NCBI RefSeq assembly: GCF_009707545.1 | Contig: NZ_WLYK01000017.1 | Coordinates: 33,507 to 97,506 of the forward strand | Direction of reading: 5' to 3' | From: Nakamurella alba | GTDB lineage: Bacteria; Actinomycetota; Actinomycetes; Mycobacteriales; Nakamurellaceae | DNA length: 64,000 nucleotides | Shown: positions 43,587 through 54,298 of the stretch, one piece after another | Layout of the letters: each line of letters starts with the position of its first letter | Position numbering within the stretch: position 1 is the first letter of the stretch | Made by a program: the position numbers and the translations under genes | Notes under the pieces: generated by a model | What the model was told of the DNA's origin: nothing | The model's input: only the letters and a program-made list of their open reading frames with translations | Databases searched by the model: none

Positions 43587-43621
43587 CAGGGCCCGGCATC
43601 CTTCGCGGATGCCGGGCCCTG
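43587..43621 (+). terminator. Rho-independent terminator after the siderophore-binding gene
   Basis: Perfect 15-bp stem CAGGGCCCGGCATCC / GGATGCCGGGCCCTG around a 5-base TTCGC loop, starting 23 bp after the stop codon. Only a short GTTG follows rather than a long U-run. Confidence 0.8.
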
Positions 43622-43679
43622 TTGCCGTCCGGACGGGGACCGCACCGGCAGCGCACCTGCCCGGAACTACGCTGGGCGG

Positions 43680-44987
43680 GTGGAACCCGGACGACGACGT
43701 GCGATCCCGCACGCCCGCCGTCCGGCCGCCGCGGTCGCACTGCTGGCCGTTCTGCTGCTGCTCCCGGCCTGCACCGGGGGCGGCACGTCCAGCGGATCGA
43801 CCGGCACCGTCTCGCTGACCGCCGGCCCGCCCCCGACCAGCGCGAGTGCGAGCGCCACCCCGACACCGACCACCACCGTGCCCACCCCGACCCCGGTGAC
43901 GCCCGACGGGCTGCTGACCGGGCCGGGGATCTCCGACACCACCATCTCGCTCGGCCTGCTGGTCGATCCCGATCGGGACCGCGGGTTCTCGGACGGGCTG
44001 CTGCTGTGGGCGCGGACGGTCAACGCCACCGGTGGGATCTGCGGCCGGAAGATCGAGTGGCGCACGTCGCCGTCCATCGGGCAGCTGGCGCAGTACGACG
44101 ACCTGGCCCGCTCGGTGGCCGGCATGGTGGCGCTGCCGGTCGGCACCGCCCGCACCGCGCTGGCCGCCTCCGCCGAGTCCGACGGGATGACCGTGCTGAC
44201 CGGGTCCGGCACCTCCGCCGAACTGGGCACCGGGCTGGTGCCGCTGGGCGCGACCGACGACATCAAGGCCATCAACGCGCTGTCCTACCTGCAGGGCACC
44301 GGGGTGATCGAGTCGGGCAGCACCGTCGGTGTGCTCAGCGACGGCACCCCGGGTGCACTGAACGCACTGGCCGGCGCCCGCTGGTGGGCGGACCGGCAGG
44401 GCCTGGTGCTGGACGTCCGGACCGGAGCCGCGACCGGTGACTGGGACGGGGCGCGGGCCGTGCTCGCACTGACCTCGCCGACCGAGGTCGCGTCGCTGCT
44501 CGCCGCGACCGCCGCTGACGTCACGGTGATCACCGATCTGGACGGTTACGAGCCCACGCTGTGGACCGCGGCCGACGGAGACCGGCTGTTGGTCGACCTG
44601 ATCACCCCGGCCTTCGGCTCCGACCATCCCGCTGCCGCGGCCGTGGCCCGGGCCTACAGCGAGTCCAGCCGGCTGCCGCCCGGTCCCCGGCTGCTCGCCG
44701 GTTACGCCGTGGGCAACGGCTGGGCCCGGCTGCTCGGCCAGGCCTGCACGTCCCTGGACCTGACGCGGACCGGGATCGCCGGAGCCGCGGTCACCGTCGG
44801 GCCGGCGTCGGTGGACTCGTTGTTCGGCCCGTCCGATCCGGCCGAGGTGGTGCAGGACGGCCTGCCCGCCACCCGGGTGTCCTCGATGGCGGTCGCCGAT
44901 CCGTCCGCCCCGGCCGGCCTGCGGCCGCTGGTCTGGCTGCAGGCGGCGGAGGGGATCACCGACTACGTCCCCGGTGCGGCGAACTGA
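43680..44987 (+). CDS. Orphan substrate-binding lipoprotein, type 1 periplasmic fold
   Basis: 435 residues from GTG at 43680. Lipobox LLLPAC near residue 31 and a Ser/Thr/Pro linker of about 40 residues. TTISLGLLVDPDRDRGFSDG, ATGGICGRKIEWRTS and GTSAELGTGLVPLG follow the Leu/Ile/Val-binding protein pattern. No permease or ATPase gene is next to it, so it may serve a distant Liv-type importer or act as a sensor. The ligand is unknown. Convergent with the sigma factor gene. Confidence 0.75.
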   Translation: MEPGRRRAIPHARRPAAAVALLAVLLLLPACTGGGTSSGSTGTVSLTAGPPPTSASASATPTPTTTVPTPTPVTPDGLLTGPGISDTTISLGLLVDPDRDRGFSDGLLLWARTVNATGGICGRKIEWRTSPSIGQLAQYDDLARSVAGMVALPVGTARTALAASAESDGMTVLTGSGTSAELGTGLVPLGATDDIKAINALSYLQGTGVIESGSTVGVLSDGTPGALNALAGARWWADRQGLVLDVRTGAATGDWDGARAVLALTSPTEVASLLAATAADVTVITDLDGYEPTLWTAADGDRLLVDLITPAFGSDHPAAAAVARAYSESSRLPPGPRLLAGYAVGNGWARLLGQACTSLDLTRTGIAGAAVTVGPASVDSLFGPSDPAEVVQDGLPATRVSSMAVADPSAPAGLRPLVWLQAAEGITDYVPGAAN

Positions 44988-45100
44988 CCGCACCCGACCC
45001 TGCTCGCCGACGGCGGGGGTCGACCCGTCGGACCGGCTGATCCACCGGCAGCGGAGCGGATGAACGGCCGGCCCGGTGGACCACCGGGACGGCAGGCGGA

Positions 45101-46192
45101 TCAGCGCGCTGCGCGGACCGCTCCCGGGCCGTCGGCCACCGTCTCACCGGGCTCCGCCCCGGCGTCCGGCGGGCTGTCCGGCAGGCCGTGCAGGGCGAAC
45201 ACCCTGGTGTCCAGGAAGGTGCTGATGCCGCGTACCGACCCGTCGCGCACGTCGAGAACCTGCAGGCCCCAAGGGAAATAGCTGCCGTCGGCGGCGAGCC
45301 GGTACTGCGCGAACGCCGGCTGGCCGTTGGCGACCGTGCGGATCAGCCTCGATCCCCGGCATTCGGCACCCGGCCCGAGCATCCAGGCCACGACGTCCTG
45401 CGGTCCGCTCAGCCACATCTCGTACGGCGGCATGTTCTGCAGCACGTCCTCGTGCAGCAGGCTGACGAAACTCTGCATGTCGTACCGTTCGAAGGCGTCG
45501 ACATACCGGTCCAGCAGCGCGGTCTGCGCGCTGTCCAGCTCGTCGAAGATCTCCGCCGCCGGACCGGAGCCACCGACCTCGGCACCGGCGTCGGCCACCG
45601 ATCCCTCCGCCCGCCGTTCCGCGAGCGCAGCATGGGCCCGCTGCAGCGCGCTGTTCACCGATGCGACCGTGGTGTCGAGCAGCTCGGCGACCTCGGCGGC
45701 CTTCCAGCGCAGCACGTCCCGCAGCACCAGCACCGCCCGCTGCCGGGCCGGCAGGTACTGCAGTGCGGCGACGAAGGCCAGCCGGACGGACTCCCGGCGG
45801 ACGATCACCTCTGCCGGGTCGGCGACCGCGTCCCCCGCGGGAAACAGCCAGCCGTCCGGCATCGGCTCGAGCCACTCCTCGGCGGCGCGGCTGCCGGCCA
45901 GCGAGGCCTCGATCGGCTGCCAGGAGGTCCCGGACAGGTCGTAGGGGCGGGCCCGCCGGGAGCGGGAGCCGATCAGGTCGAGGCAGACGTTGGTGGCGAT
46001 CCGGTAGAGCCAGGTACGCATCGACGCCCGGCCCTCGAAGGAGTCACGCGACTTCCAGGCCCGTACCAGCGCGTCCTGGACCGCGTCCTCGGCGTCGAAG
46101 GCGGAGCCGAGCATCCGGTAGCAGTAGCCGAGCAGCTCCGTGCGGTAGTGCTCGGGATCGACCTCCGTACCGGGGTCCACCGTGACCGTCAA
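45101..46192 (-). CDS. SigG-like ECF sigma factor with SnoaL C-terminal domain
   Basis: 363 residues. Start TTG at 46192 is supported by GAGGAGG 5 bp upstream; GTG at 46180 is the alternative. Sigma region 2: LLGYCYRMLGSAFDAEDAVQDALVRAWKS, then FEGRASMRTWLYRIATNVCLDLI. Region 4: LPARQRAVLVLRDVLRWKAAEVAELLDTTVASVNSALQRA. A SnoaL-like domain follows (residues 225-340, VDAFERYDMQSFVSLLHEDV). This layout is that of mycobacterial SigG and related ECF factors, where the C-terminal domain controls activity in place of an anti-sigma factor. No anti-sigma gene is adjacent. Confidence 0.88.
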   Translation of the reverse strand: MTVTVDPGTEVDPEHYRTELLGYCYRMLGSAFDAEDAVQDALVRAWKSRDSFEGRASMRTWLYRIATNVCLDLIGSRSRRARPYDLSGTSWQPIEASLAGSRAAEEWLEPMPDGWLFPAGDAVADPAEVIVRRESVRLAFVAALQYLPARQRAVLVLRDVLRWKAAEVAELLDTTVASVNSALQRAHAALAERRAEGSVADAGAEVGGSGPAAEIFDELDSAQTALLDRYVDAFERYDMQSFVSLLHEDVLQNMPPYEMWLSGPQDVVAWMLGPGAECRGSRLIRTVANGQPAFAQYRLAADGSYFPWGLQVLDVRDGSVRGISTFLDTRVFALHGLPDSPPDAGAEPGETVADGPGAVRAAR

Positions 46193-46342
46193 CTCCGCCT
46201 CCTCGCTTCCGGGTCCGACCTTCTCACAGCGCTCCGACAGTCGGGTGAGTTCCCGGCCACGGATCCGCCGACGCGGCCCGGGTTCAACTGCGGCCGGCCA
46301 CCGGCGCCGGGACGCACCCGGTCGAGGAAAGCGCCGGGCGCG

Positions 46343-47203
46343 TCAGACCCGGCCGAGCACCAGATCCGTCGCCAACGACCGCACCAGTGCGGAGCGCGGG
46401 TCGAAGGGGACGGAGCGCCGACGGCCGGGGGCGATGATCGCGAAGAGGCCGTCGACGTTGCGGACCAGCGAGCGCACGGTGTCCGGCGCCGGGGCGGCGC
46501 CGACCGGCTGCGCCCACTCGAGCGCGGCGAGACCCGCGGCGAGTGCGGTCGGATCGGGCCCGTGGCCACCCGCGACCAGCAGCAGGTGCAGCAGCGAGGC
46601 ATCCGCCACCGCCCGGCCGCCCAGCCCGGCCGGATCGGCGGTCAGTACGGCGGTGCGCAGCTGCTCCGGCCCGGCAGCGGCGGTCGCACCGGCGGTCGTG
46701 AGGACCAGCCGATCGCGGTGCCGGCGGATCAACCCCAGATCACGCAGCACCTCGCGGAACTGTCGGACCCGCAGCTGCAGATCCTCGTCGGCGGAATTCC
46801 ACAGCACAGGCAGATGCGCGACCAGCGCGGCGATCTCGACCGGATCCAGCCCGCCGCCGGTGGCCAGCGGCAGCCCGTCGGACCCGCAGTGCCCGAGGAA
46901 CCACAGCACGGGCGCCAACCCGTCCGCCAGCTCCTCCGGAGTCGGGCACAGGGTCCGGTCGATCCGGGCGGCGGCGGCGACGAAGACGGCCCGTGGGCCG
47001 GCGGGTATCAGGTCGATCAGGGCGGCCAGCTCGGGGCGCAGGTCGTCGGGCAGCTCCGCGGATCCGGGCAGCGCCACTTCCAGTTGCTCGATGACCGCCT
47101 GCACGTCGTCGTCCGACAGCGCGGCCAACGGGTCCGCCACCCGCAGGTCGTCGACGACCGGATCCTCGCGCGGGAGGTCGGCAGCGGTCAGTTGCTCGGA
47201 CAT
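46343..47203 (-). CDS. Protein of unknown function, partial paralogue of its neighbour
   Basis: 286 residues, soluble, Leu/Ala-rich helical. The stretch GLPLATGGGLDPVEIAALVAHLP, then RQFREVLRDLGLIRRHRDRLVLTTAG, corresponds to GLQLTTAGWLPPVVVEEVAALLP and FRGLLTRLGLVRKFKGKLILTKAG in the gene at 47335-48795, and both end in a (T)D-VVLG-V motif. The first gene lacks the N-terminal pRiA4b ORF-3 domain. This is an old, tandem, partial duplication. Function unknown. Separated from the neighbour by a terminator-like stem. Confidence 0.65.
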   Translation of the reverse strand: MSEQLTAADLPREDPVVDDLRVADPLAALSDDDVQAVIEQLEVALPGSAELPDDLRPELAALIDLIPAGPRAVFVAAAARIDRTLCPTPEELADGLAPVLWFLGHCGSDGLPLATGGGLDPVEIAALVAHLPVLWNSADEDLQLRVRQFREVLRDLGLIRRHRDRLVLTTAGATAAAGPEQLRTAVLTADPAGLGGRAVADASLLHLLLVAGGHGPDPTALAAGLAALEWAQPVGAAPAPDTVRSLVRNVDGLFAIIAPGRRRSVPFDPRSALVRSLATDLVLGRV

Positions 47204-47239
47204 CCCACTACTTCACCACAGATATCCGAAATGCCGGAA

Positions 47240-47267
47240 GGGCGGCCCCACTTCCGTGGGACCGCCC
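47240..47267 (-). terminator. Stem-loop after the pRiA4b ORF-3 gene
   Basis: GGGCGGCCCCAC TTCC GTGGGACCGCCC: a 12-bp stem with one C/A mismatch and a 4-base loop. It lies between the minus-strand genes at 47335 and 47203. Confidence 0.6.
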
Positions 47268-47334
47268 GGCGGACCACGGCGACGCCCATGGCCTCCCACT
47301 CGACGACCAGCCCTGCCTGGCAGTCCGGCGCAGG

Positions 47335-48795
47335 TCAGACGAGCCCCAGCACCACATCGGTGAGCAGTGCCCGGACCACCGGGTCCGACGGATCGGGCTG
47401 CCACCCGCGGACCGGCTTCCGGCTCAGCTCGGCGAGCAGTCGGCGGGCCGGGTCCCAGATGTCGTCCACCGTCTGTGGGCGAATCGGCCCGGCGCCCTCG
47501 CTCCATCCCATCGACGTGAGCGCCCTGGCCACCACCTCCGCGGCCGACCCGTCCGACCGATCCGGACCGACGAGAAGCAGCGCGCGCAACAGGATCCCGA
47601 GGACCTCCGGCTCCGAGGGCGAGAGGGACGCGAGCTTGTCGCCCAGGACCCTCCACAGGCGCTCCGGATCGGTGGCTCCCTTGCCGGCCTTCGTCAGGAT
47701 CAACTTGCCCTTGAACTTCCGCACCAGTCCGAGCCGGGTCAGGAGTCCGCGGAAGATGTGGACGGGCGGGGTCAGGTCCTCCCGGTTCTTCTTGCCGATC
47801 CACTCGGCTGCGGTGGGCAGGAGTGCCGCGACTTCCTCGACGACGACCGGCGGCAACCATCCCGCCGTCGTGAGCTGCAGTCCGTTCGGCCTGCAGCGGT
47901 CCAGCAGGTGCAGGAACGGCCGCAACCGATCGGCAACCTCGGCAGGATCGGGGCGGAGGTCCGGATCCAACCCGAGGCCGGCCTCGACGAACACACCGAC
48001 CAGGGAGGGGTCCATCCGCCGGAACGAGAGTTCCAACTCCGTCCGGAGCCGTGGTCGGTCGGCGTCGTCGATGATCTCGTCGATCGCGGCGTTCACCATC
48101 TCGACGTCGAAGGCGGCGGGATCATCCAGCAGGGTGGCCAGCTCGTCGCCGTCCCGGACGCTGCCGCAGTCCTCCGGCGGGCCCGCCCGCCGGCCGGTGA
48201 TGCAGCGCGCCCGCGGCTGATCGGTGATCGGGACGATCGCCTCCAGCCTGATCGACAGGTCCCAGTGGTCGCCGTAGTCGTACACGTACTGCAGGACGTC
48301 GCCGGGCACCGACATGGTCTCGTCCAGCCGGACGTCGCGATCCAGCAGGCCGTCGGGCTCGTCGTCGGAGTGCTCGGCATCCTCCTCGCAGACGAAGACC
48401 TGGGCGTCCCAGGCGAACGGGTCGCCGCCGATGGAGAACCGGTGCAGGTGGTAATCCCACCACCCGAAGCAGGCCTGGATGATCTGGTGCACGGTCGCCA
48501 GTTCGAGGTCGGAGCTCAGCTCCAGCCGCCGCCAGATGGGCGGGGTGGCTCCCTTCAGGTCCACCCGCACCCGAAGGATCACCGGGGACGACCGGCGGGG
48601 CCTTCTCAGGTCCGGCCGGGGTGGCGGTGTGAACCCGTACAGACCCCTGCCGCCGGACGGCGGTGGCGCGCCCGGACCGACGACGGAGATGCCGAACTGG
48701 GCCATCAGCTCCTGCAGTTCGAGCGGCGACATGTTCGCGATCGCGTCCGACAGCCCGTCCGGTAGGTCTGGCCCGACCGGATTCTTCCTCGCCAT
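47335..48795 (-). CDS. pRiA4b ORF-3 family protein
   Basis: 486 residues. Residues 70-240 are a plasmid pRiA4b ORF-3 domain: LRVRVDLKGATPPIWRRLEL, VHQIIQACFGWWDYHLHRF, then YVYDYGDHWDLSIRLE. The C-terminal half is helical and shared with the gene at 46343-47203. The domain is widespread in bacteria and on plasmids, but its biochemical role is not established. The protein has no signal peptide or membrane segment. Confidence 0.8.
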   Translation of the reverse strand: MARKNPVGPDLPDGLSDAIANMSPLELQELMAQFGISVVGPGAPPPSGGRGLYGFTPPPRPDLRRPRRSSPVILRVRVDLKGATPPIWRRLELSSDLELATVHQIIQACFGWWDYHLHRFSIGGDPFAWDAQVFVCEEDAEHSDDEPDGLLDRDVRLDETMSVPGDVLQYVYDYGDHWDLSIRLEAIVPITDQPRARCITGRRAGPPEDCGSVRDGDELATLLDDPAAFDVEMVNAAIDEIIDDADRPRLRTELELSFRRMDPSLVGVFVEAGLGLDPDLRPDPAEVADRLRPFLHLLDRCRPNGLQLTTAGWLPPVVVEEVAALLPTAAEWIGKKNREDLTPPVHIFRGLLTRLGLVRKFKGKLILTKAGKGATDPERLWRVLGDKLASLSPSEPEVLGILLRALLLVGPDRSDGSAAEVVARALTSMGWSEGAGPIRPQTVDDIWDPARRLLAELSRKPVRGWQPDPSDPVVRALLTDVVLGLV

Positions 48796-48825
48796 GCGAT
48801 GAGCCTACGAAGCATCCGGAGATGC

Positions 48826-48861
48826 CACGAGGGCGGCCCGCCGAAGCGGACCGCCCTCGTG
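48826..48861 (-). terminator. groEL terminator stem-loop
   Basis: CACGAGGGCGG...CCGCCCTCGTG 11-bp perfect outer stem, one mismatch, then a 4-bp inner stem CCGC/GCGG around a CGAA tetraloop. Starts 31 bp after the groEL stop. No U-run. Confidence 0.75.
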
Positions 48862-48891
48862 ATCGTGCGTGGAGCCTGATCCTCTGTGGGA

Positions 48892-50700
<1,809 letters not shown>

Positions 50701-50707
50701 CCCAGGT

Positions 50708-50734
50708 TTAGCACTCACCCAGGGCGAGTGCAAG
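50708..50734. promoter_or_regulatory. CIRCE operator 2 upstream of groEL
   Basis: TTAGCACTC, nine-base spacer ACCCAGGGC, GAGTGCAAG. The left arm equals the CIRCE consensus exactly and the right arm has two changes. Only 7 bp separate it from the first CIRCE, so two HrcA dimers could bind side by side. Confidence 0.85.
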
Positions 50735-50785
50735 AAATCTGCCCGCCTGCACATGCCTCCCCCATGTCCCCCGCACCCCCGACCC

Positions 50786-50884
50786 GCGAGGATCTTCTTC
50801 GCAGGCGCGTGTGATCGTGTCGCGTTTGGTACTGGTGGGACGGTTGTCGCCACTTTCCTACGCGCAGGCGAACTTGATCCTCGC
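50786..50884. repeat. 99-bp palindromic element (copy B)
   Basis: Starts GCGAGGATCTTCTTC and ends AACTTGATCCTCGC. It has exactly the same length as copy A (27871-27969), with the first 15 and the last 10 bases nearly identical, the ACGCGC arm kept, and a divergent centre. It is just behind the kinase stop codon (50908) and before the CIRCE operators of groEL. G-rich/C-rich flanks extend the hairpin as in copy A. Confidence 0.75.
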
Positions 50885-50907
50885 GCTGGGGCGGGGGTGG
50901 GGCGGGG

Positions 50908-52377
50908 TCAGCGGGCGGTGGTGACGAAGGGGTCGGGCAGGCCGGACACGGAAGGCAGGCCGGTCTCCGGGATGAGCTCGCTGGGCAGGGTGAAGGTGCT
51001 GCCGCCGCCGGTGGGCACCGGGGGGACGGTGGGCCGGTTGCTCTCCTGGGTGGTGGTCCCCGGCGCGGGCGACACCGCGGGCCGTGACTCCTGGTTCCCG
51101 CCGGACGGTGTCGAGGACGTCTGCACGGCGGGCGGCGCCGGGGTCTGCGTGTCCGAACCGGAGTTCCGCACCACCAGCACCACGACCACGGCGGCGATCA
51201 CCACCAGCGCGGCGGCGCCGGCGATCCACGGCCACGACCTCTTCGTCCCGTCCAGCCGGTGGCTGGTCGGCCGGACGCCGTCCCCGGACGCGGTCCCGGG
51301 GATCTGATAGGCGGCCGCCGGGATCTGCCGGGCGGCCGGGTCCTCCCCCACCCGGTACCCGGCAACCGGGTGCGGTCCGGCCGGGGGCGGCGGCACGGAG
51401 TGCTGCACCAGACCGGGCACCGGCACCGCGGAGGACCCCGGGGCCGGCTGCACCGCGCCGAACATCTGGGTGTCAGGTCCCGTGGAGATCGGCAGGTCGA
51501 CACCGACGCCCGCACCGGGAGCGGGCGGCGCCGGGGCGGCGGGCACCGAGGACAGCGCCTTGCGGGCCGCGGCCAGCAGGTCGGCGCTGCTGGGGTAGCG
51601 GGCCGCCGGGTCCATCGCCATACCGCGGGCGATCACCCGGTCGATCGCCGGCGGCAGCCCGGTCAGCGCGGACAGCGACGGCACCTGCCCGGACAGGTGC
51701 CCGGTGATGACGGCGCGGACGTCGCCGACGAACGGCGCCCGCCCGGCGAGCGCGGTGAAGAGCATGCAGGTCAGCGAGTAGGAGTCGGCGGCAGGCAGGA
51801 TCTCCTCGCCGCGCAGGTGCTCCGGCGAGGCGTAGGTCGGCGAGCCCAGGAAGTCCCCGGATCCGGTGCGGCTGCCGATGGTGTCGCGCCGGGTCAGCCC
51901 GAAGTCGGCCAGGTAGACGTGCTCGGTCCCGGCCGACTCGTTGCGGGTGATCAGCACGTTGGCCGGCTTCACGTCGAGGTGCACCAGCCCGCGGTCGTGC
52001 AGCATGTCCAAGGCCGCGCCGACCTGGCCGAGCAGGGCCAGCACCCGGCGCTCCGGCAACGGGCCGTTCACCAGCTCCCGGGCCAGGTCCGTCCCGTCGA
52101 CCAGCCGCATCCCGATGTACAGGTGTCCCTCTGCCTGCCCGAAGTCGTACAGCGGCACCACGTTCACGTGGTCGATCGCCGACGCGGCGCGCGCCTCCTC
52201 GACGAACCGGGCCCGGAACTCCGGATCGGAGGACAGGTGCTCGCTCATCACCTTCAGCGCCACCGGCCGGTCCAGCCGGGTGTCCAACGCGCGGTAGACC
52301 ACGCTCATCCCGCCGCGGCCGAGGATCTCCTCCACGCGGTAGTGGGCGAGGCTCCTCCCCGACAGATCGTCCGACAC
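50908..52377 (-). CDS. Membrane-anchored Ser/Thr protein kinase (PknB-type)
   Basis: 489 residues. Kinase domain 10-275: glycine loop [13 protein letters not shown]-binding Lys42 (VALKV), catalytic [10 protein letters not shown] with Asp135 and DFG Asp158. The usual HRD Arg is Leu (HLD), so it is a non-RD kinase. A Pro/Ala linker of about 90 residues precedes a membrane helix near 375-395 ([19 protein letters not shown]). The extracytoplasmic tail of about 90 residues is Ser/Thr/Pro-rich with no PASTA domain, so it does not sense muropeptides as PknB does. Divergent from the Mur-ligase-like gene. Confidence 0.88.
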   Translation of the reverse strand: MSDDLSGRSLAHYRVEEILGRGGMSVVYRALDTRLDRPVALKVMSEHLSSDPEFRARFVEEARAASAIDHVNVVPLYDFGQAEGHLYIGMRLVDGTDLARELVNGPLPERRVLALLGQVGAALDMLHDRGLVHLDVKPANVLITRNESAGTEHVYLADFGLTRRDTIGSRTGSGDFLGSPTYASPEHLRGEEILPAADSYSLTCMLFTALAGRAPFVGDVRAVITGHLSGQVPSLSALTGLPPAIDRVIARGMAMDPAARYPSSADLLAAARKALSSVPAAPAPPAPGAGVGVDLPISTGPDTQMFGAVQPAPGSSAVPVPGLVQHSVPPPPAGPHPVAGYRVGEDPAARQIPAAAYQIPGTASGDGVRPTSHRLDGTKRSWPWIAGAAALVVIAAVVVVLVVRNSGSDTQTPAPPAVQTSSTPSGGNQESRPAVSPAPGTTTQESNRPTVPPVPTGGGSTFTLPSELIPETGLPSVSGLPDPFVTTAR

Positions 52378-52499
52378 GAGCCCAACCCTAGAGGGATCAC
52401 GCCTGTCACCCGGGCGGAAACGATCACCTCACGATCCGGGTCACTCCGCGGTGGCACCGGCCGAGCGCGCCGTGGCATCCGGGTTCTAGGTTGGTGCCC

Positions 52500-54179
52500 A
52501 TGCCCACCCCGGTGGAACTGCGGCTGCTGACCGGACCGAACGTCTACTTCACCCGCCCTGCGGTGAAGCTGACCCTGGATGCCTCCGGCGTGCTGGAGGC
52601 GGACCCGGCCCGGGTCGTCGGCTGGCAACGCGCGCTGCGCACCCCGGACCACGCGGTCGGGCTGCCCGGCTCCCCCACCCGGGCGGTCGCCGCCGCGGAG
52701 CTCGCCGCGGCGCTGGTGCGACGGGCCGGGTACCGGCTCGGGCTGCGGGTGGCGGCGATCGCCACCCCGGCCGACGACAACACCGTGGTGGTGGCCTTCC
52801 CGTTCCGGCGGCGCGGCATCGGCGAGGCCTTCGGCGAGGAGGTGGCCGCCGCCTACCGCGCGGTGACCGTCGACGGCGCCACTCCGTCGGCCGCGCTTGC
52901 CGGCATCAAGGAGCGGGTGACCGGGCGCGAACCCGGCGAGCCGGTGCGGCCGCTGCGCCCGCGCATCCCGGTCATAGCGGTGACCGGTACCAACGGCAAG
53001 ACCACCACCACCCGGCTGATCGCCCACCTGATGCGGGCCGACGGCCGGGTCCCGGGCTGGTCGTCGACGGACGGCATCGTGATCGACGGCGAGACGGTGG
53101 AGACCGGCGACTGGTCCGGCCCCGGCGGCGCGGCCCGGGTGCTGGAGGACCCGCGGGTGACGGTCGCGGTCACCGAGACCGCCCGCGGCGGCATCCTGCT
53201 CCGCGGGGTGGGCACCGCCGTCAACGACGTGTCGGTGGTGACGAACATCAGCGCCGACCACCTCGGGCTGCTCGGCGTGCACACGATCGAGCAGCTGGCC
53301 GAGGTGAAGTCGGTGGTTGCCCGGATCACCAAACCGACCGGGTGGACGGTGCTCAACGCCGACGACCCGCTGGTCCGGGCGATGCGCACGGTGTCCCGGG
53401 CGCGGCCCTGGTTCTACTCCCCCGACCCGGAGAATCCCTACCTGGCCGAGGCTCTCGACGCCGGCGGCCGGGCGATCACGGTACTGGACGGGGTCATCGC
53501 GGTCCTCGAGCGTGGACTGGAGCCGCGCCTGCTGCTGCCGGTGGCGGAGGTACCGCTGACCCTGGCCGGGACGTCCCGGGTGAACGTCGCCAACACACTG
53601 GCCGCCACCGCCGCGGCGCTGGCGATCGGCGCGAAGCCGGACGCCGTCCGCGAAGGACTGCGCACCTTCTCCTCCTCGGCCGCCGACAACGCTGGCCGGC
53701 TCAACGTCTACGGGGTCGGGACCTGCGCCGTGGTGCTGGATCTCGCCCACAACGAGGCATCGCTGGAGTCGCTGCTCGAGGTGGCCGGGCGCCTGCGCAC
53801 CGGTAGCGGCGAGCTGGTCGCGATCCTGGGCACCGCCGGCGATCGCACCGACGAGGCGATCCACGCGATGGGATCGATCGCCGCCGCGGCCGCGGACCGG
53901 CTGATGATCGCCGGCAAGGACAAGTACCTGCGGGACCGGGCACCGGGCGAGATGGAGCAGCTCTGGCGGGCCGGCGCCGCCGAGGCGGGCACCCTCGACG
54001 TCCCCGAGGCGCCCGACGAGTTGACCGCCCTGGCAACGATTCTCGATTCCGACCTGCCCGAAGGGTCGGCGGTGGCGGTGTGCGCACTGGAGCAGCGGGC
54101 GGAGATGGCGGAGGAGATCCTGCGGCGCGGCGGCCGGGAGATGGACGCGGCGGAGATCGCCGCGCGGGTGCACGGCTGA
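52500..54179 (+). CDS. Stand-alone Mur-ligase-like protein related to cyanophycin synthetase
   Basis: 559 residues from ATG at 52500 (a GTG 9 bp upstream is possible). After 150 N-terminal residues without a clear domain name, the Mur-ligase core begins: VIAVTGTNGKTTTTRLIAHL (P-loop), STDGIVIDGE, ETARGGILLRGVG, NISADHLGLLG and VLNADD. All of these match the C-terminal domain of the CphA gene at 59257-62016, including the STDG and ETARGGIL (EVARGGIL there) motifs, but the ATP-grasp domain is absent. It probably ligates an amino acid to a growing polymer or dipeptide, perhaps the arginine-adding half-reaction of a cyanophycin-like pathway. Confidence 0.78.
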   Translation: MPTPVELRLLTGPNVYFTRPAVKLTLDASGVLEADPARVVGWQRALRTPDHAVGLPGSPTRAVAAAELAAALVRRAGYRLGLRVAAIATPADDNTVVVAFPFRRRGIGEAFGEEVAAAYRAVTVDGATPSAALAGIKERVTGREPGEPVRPLRPRIPVIAVTGTNGKTTTTRLIAHLMRADGRVPGWSSTDGIVIDGETVETGDWSGPGGAARVLEDPRVTVAVTETARGGILLRGVGTAVNDVSVVTNISADHLGLLGVHTIEQLAEVKSVVARITKPTGWTVLNADDPLVRAMRTVSRARPWFYSPDPENPYLAEALDAGGRAITVLDGVIAVLERGLEPRLLLPVAEVPLTLAGTSRVNVANTLAATAAALAIGAKPDAVREGLRTFSSSAADNAGRLNVYGVGTCAVVLDLAHNEASLESLLEVAGRLRTGSGELVAILGTAGDRTDEAIHAMGSIAAAAADRLMIAGKDKYLRDRAPGEMEQLWRAGAAEAGTLDVPEAPDELTALATILDSDLPEGSAVAVCALEQRAEMAEEILRRGGREMDAAEIAARVHG

Positions 54180-54298
54180 GTCCGTGCGACAGCCGGGTTC
54201 TGTGACACCCGGCACCGAGGGTTCGTGGACGGCCGGGATCGGGAACCACCACCGACGGCCGGGCATCCGGCCGTGAGCACAGCGCAAGGAGCAACCGC

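Noticed and set aside
45072..45088. CCCGGTGG-A-CCACCGGG palindrome between convergent genes
   Set aside because: Too short a loop for a stable hairpin as read, no U-run, and such palindromes are common by chance at this GC content.
45188..48220. 1010-codon plus-strand reading frame
   Set aside because: It runs antisense through the sigma factor and two other real genes; the sequence is low-complexity Arg/Pro/Gly and no ribosome site precedes it.
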